Assembly: GCA_020630435.1 (NCBI GenBank)
Contig: JAHDBJ010000005.1
Coordinates: 1-35,328, forward strand
From: Saprospiraceae bacterium
Lineage (GTDB): Bacteria > Bacteroidota > Bacteroidia > Chitinophagales > Saprospiraceae
Reading direction: 5' to 3'
Length of the DNA stretch: 35,328 nt
Shown: positions 8,164 through 15,397 of the stretch, one piece after another
Layout: the number at the start of each line of letters is the position of its first letter
How positions within the stretch are numbered: the stretch's first letter is position 1
Position numbers and translations under genes: made by a program
Notes under the pieces: generated by a model
Seen by the model: the letters and a program-made list of their open reading frames with translations, nothing else
What the model was told of the DNA's origin: nothing
Databases searched by the model: none

Positions 8164-9088
8164 CTTTAAGCGTTTTAAAACGAATATGAATTATCTTATC
8201 TTTTAGATAGTCTGTCTTCAAAATTTGAATATTTTGAAGGCTCTTTAAAGGAGTAGTCATCTTATTGATAAACTCCTGTTTATTGTACATCTCAATGCCA
8301 AATTTCTCATCTTCACTAACCTGAATAATCGTCGCTTCATCTGACAACATTTTATCTAATTGCCTTCTTCTACGTTTCCAATCCTTTAATTTCGTAGCAG
8401 AAAAATAATGAATCATCAAAGCATAATCGTCTTTTCTTAAGGTAATGATAGAAGGTTTATAAGTCGAATTAAAACAAACGGTATCTCTATGGTAATAGGG
8501 AGCATCTATGGCAACACAAAATGATTCCTGTTTACTTGGACATCTTATACAGCCCATAGAATCAACTTCTATTATCCCACCGTCGATCAAGGATACCTCT
8601 ATCTCTTCACTTTTTATAGCTTGCTTGGTATCAGCATCTACTAAACATATGGTAGAAACCAACGTCGCTGAATTTTTTTTTTCTCCAACAGCATTCAAAC
8701 CAAATAGGACTGCTACAACTATAAACGATACTATTCCCATTAATGCTATTTTTGTAGAATCGTTTTGTTTATTGGATTCTATTTTTCGATTTTCGGTATT
8801 CTCTTTTGCTACTCTATCTTCCAAGAAAGCTGCCCAAGAACGATAGCCTACATAACGACATAGCATATTCAATACATCCACCCTAGGCAGCTTCTCTTTC
8901 TGTTCTTTTTTAATATGGGTATAAAACCATTTTTCACTAATATAGCCCCCTACTTCTCTTCCAAGTTCTTCTTGAAACTGCCGAATATCCTTACCTGTCC
9001 AATCCCGAATATCTAACTGGCAGGATGGATATTTCAACTTATATTGTTGCTCTAATTTTTCTTTCAATTCTAAGAAGGCTGCTCCCAT
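8156..9088 (-). CDS. Single-pass membrane protein with N-terminal helical (HTH-like) domain, possible envelope signalling protein
   Basis: Residues 1-90 form a soluble helical domain with DWTGKDIRQFQEELG, ISEKWFYTHIK and LPRVDVLNMLCRYVGYRSW. This pattern recurs at the N-termini of Bacteroidota proteins that carry one membrane span and a variable outer part (recalled from experience, not searched). A charged linker leads to one transmembrane helix at about 113-134. Residues 135-310 would be periplasmic and include a pair of Cys (CIRC, 175-178) and a basic KRRRR stretch near 240. It could sense an envelope signal and act on DNA or on a partner from inside the cell; that is inference. It is the first gene of a coupled pair, and its upstream region holds a -7 box and nested repeats shared with the divergent VWA gene. 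Confidence 0.65.
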   Translation of the reverse strand: MGAAFLELKEKLEQQYKLKYPSCQLDIRDWTGKDIRQFQEELGREVGGYISEKWFYTHIKKEQKEKLPRVDVLNMLCRYVGYRSWAAFLEDRVAKENTENRKIESNKQNDSTKIALMGIVSFIVVAVLFGLNAVGEKKNSATLVSTICLVDADTKQAIKSEEIEVSLIDGGIIEVDSMGCIRCPSKQESFCVAIDAPYYHRDTVCFNSTYKPSIITLRKDDYALMIHYFSATKLKDWKRRRRQLDKMLSDEATIIQVSEDEKFGIEMYNKQEFINKMTTPLKSLQNIQILKTDYLKDKIIHIRFKTLKDE

Positions 9089-9128
9089 AATACAGCAATC
9101 AATGTACTATTTTTTAATATAAAATGTC

Positions 9129-9180
9129 TTGTAAAACACTTTGTAAATCTTGTAAAATGGTTTACAGTCCATTTACAAAG
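9129..9180. repeat. Cluster of TTGTAAA repeats forming nested inverted repeats
   Basis: Direct copies of TTGTAAA start at 9129, 9141 and 9150. Inverted copies lie at 9161-9166 (TTTACA) and 9172-9178 (TTTACAA). Starts are spaced 9-12 bases apart, close to one helical turn. They pair as an outer perfect 9-bp repeat (9139-9147 with 9172-9180) and an inner one (9151-9156 with 9161-9166). Between divergent genes this is a good operator candidate, or a hairpin in the minus-strand leader. Confidence 0.6.
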
Positions 9181-9182
9181 CA

Positions 9183-9218
9183 TTTTTGAGGATTCTTTTT
9201 CAAAGATAAGCAACTTTG
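9183..9218 (+). promoter_or_regulatory. Possible plus-strand promoter for the VWA gene
   Basis: TTTTTG at 9183-9188 and CAACTTTG at 9211-9218 resemble the -33 and -7 boxes, with 22 bases between them. The -7 box departs from consensus at its first base. It overlaps the minus-strand box, so the two promoters would interfere with each other. Confidence 0.35.
9201..9208 (-). promoter_or_regulatory. -7 box (TATCTTTG) for the minus-strand pair
   Basis: Exact TAnnTTTG match on the minus strand. Transcription would start near 9194, giving a leader of about 105 bases that includes the nested repeats at 9129-9180. Confidence 0.5.
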
Positions 9219-9301
9219 AATCGCAATTGCAATTCATGTTCTTACTTCATTCAGAAGTTGTTTAATAATTTTTAAAAAATAAAGAAACCAAAGATTTAAT
9301 T

Positions 9302-10741
9302 ATGAAAAAAATATCAATTTTAATAATGAATTTAAGTTTATATATTTCAGTAGCATTAAATGCTCAACATGGATATTCCTCTGCATCCCTAGCCATGGGC
9401 GAAATGCGTTCAGGACAATTTCAAGCTCCTCATCCTAGTGAAATTATCATCGAAGAATATTACAATTACCACACACACCAAATTCCACTTCCTCGAAAAG
9501 GGGAAGCCGTCAACCTTGATATTCGTTGGGGGAATAATAAAGTAATATCAAATTCCCAAGAAGTCTATTTACAAATAGGCATTACCACTCCTCATATCTC
9601 TACTCAGGAAGCTCCCCCTGTTAATATCTCATTAGTAATTGACAAAAGCGGTTCAATGAGTAGTGATAATCGTATGCACTATGCTAGAGAAGCGGCTAAA
9701 GAATTTGTTCGTCAACTTCGTCCACAAGATCGGATTTCTATCGTTGCTTTTGACCACAGTATTAACACCATTTTACCTTCCCAGCTTGTTGGCACAAACC
9801 CTAGTAACATTTTACAGACTATTGATCGTATTCAACCAGGAGGTTCTACCAATTTAAACGATGGTTTATTGATGGGATATCGCCAAGTTCACAATTATTA
9901 TCAAAACCGACAATCCAATCGAGTGATCATGCTCACAGATGCCCTAACGAATACAGGACAAATAAATCCTTCTGCTATTGTTCAAAACTCAAAGAGATAT
10001 ACTGATAATATGGATATAGACATTACTGTTATTGGAGTTGGGGTTCAATTCAATAATGGCTTGTCTCGGCAGATAACTCAAAGTGCCAAAAGTAGTATTC
10101 ATTTTATCAATCATGCCAAAGATATTCAAAAGGTCTTCATCAAGGAGTTACAGAGTTTACTTTATCCCTTAGCCAAAAATGTAAACCTCGATATCATTCT
10201 TCCAAATGGTATAACAGTTGAGAAAATATATGGTTATGAAAATGCGATTAAACCTCTCGCCAAAGCATCTACATTAGAGCCTGTATATTATTCGAATCCC
10301 AATCAACTTTCTTTATCCCTTAATAATTTTAATCATGGATTAACACAGGTTGTTCTTTTGAAGTGTAGAGTTCATTCTTATGTAGAGCAATATCTCATTC
10401 AAGCGAGCTTAAATTTCCATAATATTTTAACCCAGCAACAAGAATCCACTACTAGTACACATAGCCTCAAAAATAGAGCGACTGTTCCAAAAGCATTCTA
10501 TAATCCGTTGAAAGACGGTGAAGTCAAAAAGAATTTTACAATTGCGGAAATGGCGGATGCACTAAAACAAATGGCTCAACTGTTACAACAAAATGAGCAT
10601 AATAATGCGCAAATAACATTACAGAATGCCTTGATGACTGCTCGTCAACGCTATCCTTATAATTTGGACAATGATGTAGAACGTGTCTATAACATTCTTG
10701 AAAAATATAGTCAACAGATGCGATTAGCCTATAAAGAATAG
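9302..10741 (+). CDS. Exported von Willebrand factor type A (VWA) domain protein, YfbK-like
   Basis: Signal peptide 1-21 (cleavage after SVALNA). Residues about 45-65 (IIIEEYYNYHTHQIPLP) match the short N-terminal domain that precedes VWA in YfbK-type proteins. The VWA domain spans about 107-285, with a complete metal-binding MIDAS site: DKSGS at 114-118, T183 in GGSTNL and D213 in LTDA (usually LTDG). These domains bind protein partners through a metal ion. The C-terminal 150 residues contain strands and then a helical end (AEMADALKQMAQLL). It is transcribed away from the membrane protein pair, and the shared repeat-rich control region suggests common regulation. Partner unknown. Confidence 0.83.
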   Translation: MKKISILIMNLSLYISVALNAQHGYSSASLAMGEMRSGQFQAPHPSEIIIEEYYNYHTHQIPLPRKGEAVNLDIRWGNNKVISNSQEVYLQIGITTPHISTQEAPPVNISLVIDKSGSMSSDNRMHYAREAAKEFVRQLRPQDRISIVAFDHSINTILPSQLVGTNPSNILQTIDRIQPGGSTNLNDGLLMGYRQVHNYYQNRQSNRVIMLTDALTNTGQINPSAIVQNSKRYTDNMDIDITVIGVGVQFNNGLSRQITQSAKSSIHFINHAKDIQKVFIKELQSLLYPLAKNVNLDIILPNGITVEKIYGYENAIKPLAKASTLEPVYYSNPNQLSLSLNNFNHGLTQVVLLKCRVHSYVEQYLIQASLNFHNILTQQQESTTSTHSLKNRATVPKAFYNPLKDGEVKKNFTIAEMADALKQMAQLLQQNEHNNAQITLQNALMTARQRYPYNLDNDVERVYNILEKYSQQMRLAYKE

Positions 10742-10756
10742 GAAATTTATAATCTC

Positions 10757-10795
10757 AAGGAAGTTATCTGAAAAGTTATTTCAAATAACTTCCTT
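10757..10795. terminator. 11-bp hairpin between convergent genes, overlapping the 3' end of the minus gene
   Basis: Perfect arms 10757-10767 and 10785-10795. The right arm overlaps the last codons of the minus-strand gene ending at 10776. A competing palindrome (AAGTTATTT, C, AAATAACTT) occupies 10773-10791. No long T run, so termination is plausible rather than certain. Confidence 0.5.
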
Positions 10796-12302
10796 CTTCA
10801 ATATTTGGAAAAATTTCACTATATTTAAGCACCTTGTGCATACTGACTCTTCGATTGATGTGTTTCCTATTGAGATTGTTAGGGCTAGTAACACCAGTAG
10901 CTGCCATCAATTCTACAAAACTTTTTATGGTTTCATAGTGGAAGTTCGCAATGCGTTTTGCTTTGTCTTCTACAACTAAGCCTTTCATGAGTCTTTTGTC
11001 TTGAGTAGCTACTCCGACAGGACAGGTATTGGTATTGCATTGTAAGGCTTGTATACAACCGATTGCCATCATCATTGCTCTAGCACTATTGACAATATCT
11101 GCGCCTAGGGCTATGGCTCTAGCTATATGAAAACCTGTAAATATCTTTCCTGAAGCAATTACTTTTATATCCTTTTTCAAATCGTATCCTCTTAGAGTAT
11201 CTATCGCAAATGACAGTCCATCTCGTAGGGGCATTCCTATAGAATTAGAAAATTCTACTGGTGCAGCTCCTGTCCCTCCTTCTCCTCCATCAATGGCTAT
11301 AAAATCAGGTTTAATACCTGTTGAAAGCATGGCTTCACATATATCGATAAATTCTGATTTTTTACCAATACACAATTTAAATCCTACAGGCTTACCACCA
11401 GATAAGTCTCTCAATTGTTTAATGAATTTCATCAAACCTTCTGCGTCTTCAAATGCCGTATGGCTTGGTGGTGAATGTACATCTGTGTGTGGTTTTATAT
11501 TTCTAATGCCTGCAATTTCTACTGTATTTTTCCTAGCAGGTAGAATACCACCATGCCCAGGTTTAGCACCTTGAGAAATTTTCAACTCTATCATTTTTAC
11601 ACTCTCTAGCGACGCATTTTCTTTATAGGTAATGGGATCAAAATTCCCATCTTCCGTCCGACAGCCAAAATAACCTGTCCCGATTTGCCAAATCAGATCT
11701 CCTCCCTTCTTGTGATAAGGACTAATACCACCTTCTCCCGTATTTTGAGCAAACTTACCAAGCTTTGCTCCTTCATTCATTGCTTGTACTGCTCGACTAC
11801 TTAATGAACCAAAACTCATCGCTGATATATTTAAAAGACTAGCAGCATAAGGTTGCTTGCAATCTTTTCCTCCTACGAGTACTCTCGGATTGCTATCTAC
11901 TTCATTATAATCTAGGGCATAAATGGTATGATCCATCCATTCATATCCACTTCGATATACATCCATTTGTGTTCCAAAAGGTGTTGTGTCATTGACGTCT
12001 TTTGCTCTTTGATAAATTAGGGAGCGAAAAATCCGATTGATAGAACGCCCTTCCGTATCTGTTTCTACAAAATACTGCATTATTTCAGGACGGATAGATT
12101 CTAGCATATAACGGAAATTACCTACTACTGGATAATTTCTTCGTATAGCATGCTTCTTTTGCAACATATCCGAAACGCCCAATAAAATAATCGGAAGGAT
12201 GATAACTAAACTCCAAAGTATCGGTTGCCAAAAAACAGCTATTCCTCCAACAATTAGTAATGAAAAAATAGAAAATAAAACGAATAATCCTCTTGCTTTC
12301 AT
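10776..12302 (-). CDS. Membrane-anchored FMN-binding glutamate synthase family protein
   Basis: Two predicted membrane helices at residues ~5-44 are followed by the glutamate synthase FMN/Fe-S domain. Recognisable parts are ISAMSFGSLSSRAVQAMNEGA, NTGEGGISPYH, QGAKPGHGGILP, DGGEGGTGAAP and GADIVNSARAMMMAIGCIQ. Cys416, Cys422 and Cys427 have the C-x5-C-x4-C spacing of the [3Fe-4S] site. The glutamine amidotransferase domain of GltB is missing, as usual in this 500-residue subfamily, so it may use free ammonia or another acceptor; the true reaction is not established. A TACTTTTG -7 box lies on the minus strand at 12340-12347. Its neighbours do not point to nitrogen metabolism. Confidence 0.9.
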   Translation of the reverse strand: MKARGLFVLFSIFSLLIVGGIAVFWQPILWSLVIILPIILLGVSDMLQKKHAIRRNYPVVGNFRYMLESIRPEIMQYFVETDTEGRSINRIFRSLIYQRAKDVNDTTPFGTQMDVYRSGYEWMDHTIYALDYNEVDSNPRVLVGGKDCKQPYAASLLNISAMSFGSLSSRAVQAMNEGAKLGKFAQNTGEGGISPYHKKGGDLIWQIGTGYFGCRTEDGNFDPITYKENASLESVKMIELKISQGAKPGHGGILPARKNTVEIAGIRNIKPHTDVHSPPSHTAFEDAEGLMKFIKQLRDLSGGKPVGFKLCIGKKSEFIDICEAMLSTGIKPDFIAIDGGEGGTGAAPVEFSNSIGMPLRDGLSFAIDTLRGYDLKKDIKVIASGKIFTGFHIARAIALGADIVNSARAMMMAIGCIQALQCNTNTCPVGVATQDKRLMKGLVVEDKAKRIANFHYETIKSFVELMAATGVTSPNNLNRKHINRRVSMHKVLKYSEIFPNIEEGSYLK

Positions 12303-12339
12303 ATGCTATAAATTTAGAGCTTAGTATATTGTAAAATAA

Positions 12340-12347
12340 CAAAAGTA
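12340..12347 (-). promoter_or_regulatory. -7 box (TACTTTTG) for the glutamate synthase-like gene
   Basis: Exact TAnnTTTG match on the minus strand, placing the transcript start about 30 bases before the start codon at 12302. A CAAAA (TTTTG on the minus strand) at 12375 is too far for a normal -33 box. Confidence 0.45.
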
Positions 12348-12638
12348 AAATACTAAAATTGCTAGCCTAAAATACAAAACTATAATTTATGATCAAAGGA
12401 GAATAGGGAAGTCAATAATTGAAAATCCAGATACTTCGAACATAACCCTGAACTTAACAGTAGAAGATTTAAGAAAGTATTTGAAAATATTGATGAACAA
12501 AATTATACCAACTTGCTGGGAAGCATTCGAGAGATTTATACCTTTCTGGCTCAAAAAAGGATAGAAAAAGTATTTTTAGTTTTGCGGTACGAGCAACTGA
12601 AGTTGTACGCAGGAAATTTCATATTTTCAACTAAAAAG

Positions 12639-12663
12639 CCCCTATAACTAAAAGCTATAGGGG
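12639..12663 (-). terminator. Rho-independent terminator of the dipeptidase gene
   Basis: On the minus strand an 8-bp stem with four G-C pairs (arms 12656-12663 and 12639-12646) and a nine-base loop is followed by CTTTTTAG. It begins 18 bases after the stop codon. Confidence 0.8.
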
Positions 12664-12680
12664 TTTATCTCTTTAAGAGA

Positions 12681-14069
12681 TTATTTTTTCAATTCGGTAT
12701 AATATTTATAATAATAAGGAATCGTTTTTATTCCTTTGTAAAAATTGAATAACCCATAATGTTCATTTGGAGAATGGATAGCGTCTGAATTCAAACCAAA
12801 CCCCATTAGAATAGATTTGACTCCTAGTACTTCCTCAAATAATGCAACGATTGGGATACTACCTCCAGCACGTTGTGGAATTGGTGCCTTTCCGAAAGTT
12901 GTCTCTAAGGCTTTATGTGCTGCTTGATATTCGATAGAGTTTGTTGGTACTACAACAGGCTCTCCTCCATGATGTGGCGTAACCACCACTTTAACAGATG
13001 ATGGTGCAATTGATTCAAAATGCTTTTTAAATAATTCAAAAATCTTATCGGAATTTTGATGGGGAACTAAACGCATACTAATTTTAGCAAAGGCTTTAGA
13101 TGGTAAAACGGTCTTAGCACCTTCTCCAATATATCCCCCCCATATACCATTGACATCCAATGTTGGACGAATTGAGGTACGTTCTAATGTTGTATATGTA
13201 TTTTCACCTTGTACAGCATCAATATTCAATTCGTTTTTATAATTTTCGAGATTGAATGGCGCTTGATTCATTGCTTTACGTTCCTCTATACTCACCACTT
13301 CTACATCATCATAAAACCCTGGAATGGTAATATGGTTATTTTCATCCTGTAAGGAAGCTATCATCTTAGATAAGATGTTGATAGGATTGGCAACCCCTCC
13401 ACCATATGTTCCCGAGTGTAAATCTCGATTGGGGCCCGTTACTTCAACTTCTAAGTAGGTCAATCCTCGTAAACCCGTTGTGATGGACGGTGTATCATTA
13501 TCAATAATCGAAGTATCAGAAATTAGAATAACATCACAAGCCAGTTTTTCCTTGTTGGCTTTACAAAATGCACCTAGGTTCACAGAGCCAATTTCTTCTT
13601 CGCCTTCAATCATAAACTTAACATTACAAGGTAAAGTGTTGGTCTCCATCATTCCTTCAAACGCTTTGAGATGCATATAAAGTTGTCCTTTATCATCACA
13701 AGCACCTCTGGCAAAAATAGCTCCGTTCGGATGACGTTCTGTTTTTTTAATAATGGGTTCAAATGGTGGTGAATCCCATAAATCTAAAGGATCTGGTGGT
13801 TGGACATCGTAGTGTCCATAAACTAAAATTGTTGGTAAATTCTTATCAACTAGTTTCTCACCATATACAATCGGATGTCCTTTTGTGGGGCAGACTTCTA
13901 CATTTTCAGCACCTGCGGCAATCAGTTTTGTTTTTATAAATTCTGCTGTCTCTGCTACTTGATTTTGGTAAGCAGAATCCGCACTAATACTCGGAATTTT
14001 TAAGAGTTCTAATAGCTCTTCCAAAAAACGTTCTTTATTGACTTCTAAGTAATCATTCAAGGCTTGCAT
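12681..14069 (-). CDS. M20 family dipeptidase / metallopeptidase
   Basis: A 462-residue cytoplasmic di-zinc peptidase of the M20 (ArgE/DapE/CNDP-like) family. Metal and catalytic sites in order: H86 and D88 in YGHYDVQPPD, the CDDKGQ motif at 124-129, GEEE at 156-159 with the catalytic Glu, D185 in ISDTS, and a His in DAIHSPNEH near the C-terminus. A dimerisation domain, beginning around LEVEVTGPNRDLHSGTYGG, splits the catalytic domain as usual. It hydrolyses dipeptides or related amides; the exact substrate is not readable. It lies 49 bases downstream of a small lipoprotein gene on the same strand and has a strong terminator of its own. A TAATTTTG box at 14114-14121 could give it a separate promoter. 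Confidence 0.92.
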   Translation of the reverse strand: MQALNDYLEVNKERFLEELLELLKIPSISADSAYQNQVAETAEFIKTKLIAAGAENVEVCPTKGHPIVYGEKLVDKNLPTILVYGHYDVQPPDPLDLWDSPPFEPIIKKTERHPNGAIFARGACDDKGQLYMHLKAFEGMMETNTLPCNVKFMIEGEEEIGSVNLGAFCKANKEKLACDVILISDTSIIDNDTPSITTGLRGLTYLEVEVTGPNRDLHSGTYGGGVANPINILSKMIASLQDENNHITIPGFYDDVEVVSIEERKAMNQAPFNLENYKNELNIDAVQGENTYTTLERTSIRPTLDVNGIWGGYIGEGAKTVLPSKAFAKISMRLVPHQNSDKIFELFKKHFESIAPSSVKVVVTPHHGGEPVVVPTNSIEYQAAHKALETTFGKAPIPQRAGGSIPIVALFEEVLGVKSILMGFGLNSDAIHSPNEHYGLFNFYKGIKTIPYYYKYYTELKK

Positions 14070-14118
14070 GATTCAATTTATATGGTTAGGAATTTTTATT
14101 TTATAAGAGATTACAAAA

Positions 14119-14556
14119 TTAATTTGATCGTTCTATTTTTTTATATTCGTATAAGACATCACCATGTCTTCCTTGTATCGCCAAGACAAGTTTATCGTTT
14201 GTTACTTCATGTACACGATATTTTAAGATAGATCTATTACAACTATTCGAAATCGAAATCGTATCCCCCTCTCTTGTAAAACTTCCTCTACAATCTCTGT
14301 TACCATCATTATCCTCTTGATAACCTCCTTTGTCCGTTAGGGCGATCATTTTTTTGTGTTCTCTAGCATCTTTCCAAATGCCATCATAATTATCTTTTAG
14401 TTGTCTCAATTCCCACATTCCTGCTAATTCAGCGATTTTAGGATCTACTTTTTTTTGAGGAGCAGCAACTGATTTTGTTTCTTCTTTTTCTTTCTGTGTT
14501 TTACACGCAAAAAAGGAGAACCAACATAATGAAAGTAGCATAATATTTATTTTCAT
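14119..14556 (-). CDS. Small lipocalin-like lipoprotein
   Basis: 145 residues with a lipoprotein signal: hydrophobic start, then FFAC with Cys18, followed by a charged linker (KTQKEKEETKS). The remaining ~100 residues have the pattern of short lipocalin-like domains in Bacteroidota: LAGMWELRQLKDNYDG, a KMIALTDKGGYQE strand, GSFTREGDTISIS, then KYRVHEVTNDKLVLA and VLYEYKKIE. Such domains are small beta-barrels in the envelope with mostly unknown ligands. Two Cys (in DCRG and SNSCN) may form a disulfide. Assignment to the lipocalin group is by pattern only. Confidence 0.7.
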   Translation of the reverse strand: MKINIMLLSLCWFSFFACKTQKEKEETKSVAAPQKKVDPKIAELAGMWELRQLKDNYDGIWKDAREHKKMIALTDKGGYQEDNDGNRDCRGSFTREGDTISISNSCNRSILKYRVHEVTNDKLVLAIQGRHGDVLYEYKKIERSN

Positions 14557-14794
14557 ATTGTAAATTTTTATTGTTTCATATTTATTAGAAATTCTACATT
14601 ATTTTTGAATGAAGAACTGTAAAAATACTATAATTTATGATTATGTGAAAAATTAGGTTATTAGGCTAATGTCGATTGTATTATTTGGGTAAAATTTCAA
14701 TAAATTTGGAAACTAACTGACCTTCAATTTTGTTTTTATACTGTTGCATCTCTCGTACATTTGTTCTCATATATATACTTTAACTACTTATATA

Positions 14795-15337
14795 ATGGAA
14801 AATAATGAAATCTTAGATATCGGTTTCAACGAATATCATTCTGAAAAAGAAGCGATTGAATTGGTTAGTAGAAATAATTTCATCCTTTTGAATATCATTA
14901 CATTTGGCATATATACTGTCTGGTGGATGTTTAAATCTTGGCGTTTTTTCGAAGAAAAACGTGGTGCTGATGTTATTCCCGTCTTGAGAGCCTTCTTTTG
15001 TATAATCTTTACTTACTCTTTATTTGAACATATTCAGCAATATGCTAGACGTGTAGGATACCATAATAGCTTTTCATCTACGGGTCTTTTTGTTCTGTTC
15101 ATTCTATTAAATCTTACAGGACAATTTCCTGACCCTTATTGGTTGGTTTCTTTATTGGCATTCTTACCCTTAATTCAACCACATCAAACATTAAATGATG
15201 CCATCATACAATCTGGTGAATATGCTGGATTTGAAAGAAGTGGATTTAATAATCGACAAATTATCTTAATTATTGTAGGACTTCTATTCTGGGGCTTAGT
15301 TTTAATTGGTTTGTTTGTTCCTATCGAAGACTACTAG
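14795..15337 (+). CDS. DUF4234-like multi-pass inner-membrane protein
   Basis: I prefer ATG 14795 (MENNEILDIGFNEY) to an in-frame ATG 17 codons upstream, whose extra residues look like untranslated leader. The 180-residue protein has a membrane segment at about 27-45 carrying ITFGIYTVWWMFKSWRFF. This GIY-x-x-WW-x-x-K-x-W signature is typical of the DUF4234 and related small membrane families. It has about three further spans, the last (IILIIVGLLFWGLVLIGLF) near the C-terminus. Function unknown. It is a single gene, convergent with the EF-G paralogue, with a terminator hairpin between them. Confidence 0.7.
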   Translation: MENNEILDIGFNEYHSEKEAIELVSRNNFILLNIITFGIYTVWWMFKSWRFFEEKRGADVIPVLRAFFCIIFTYSLFEHIQQYARRVGYHNSFSSTGLFVLFILLNLTGQFPDPYWLVSLLAFLPLIQPHQTLNDAIIQSGEYAGFERSGFNNRQIILIIVGLLFWGLVLIGLFVPIEDY

Positions 15338-15364
15338 AATTTTCAACTAAAATCCAATACAAAA

Positions 15365-15392
15365 AGAGCCATCTCAACATTGAGATGACTCT
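15365..15392. terminator. Bidirectional terminator between the DUF4234-like gene and EF-G
   Basis: Arms 15365-15377 and 15380-15392 pair over 13 positions with one mismatch. The stem is flanked by an A run on the left (T run for minus-strand transcripts). It lies between two convergent stop codons. Confidence 0.7.
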
Positions 15393-15397
15393 ACTAT

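Larger units (their letters stand above)
12303..12680. other. 378-base intergenic region with possible decayed coding sequence
   Basis: The left end holds a minus-strand -7 box (12340-12347) for the glutamate synthase-like gene; the right end holds the dipeptidase terminator (12639-12663). The middle is open on the plus strand in two frames. One gives ENPDTSNITLNLTVEDLRKYL and stops near 12562. The other runs from TTG 12419 to 12646. Neither has an ATG or a clear ribosome site, so I treat them as relics or chance. Confidence 0.35.
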
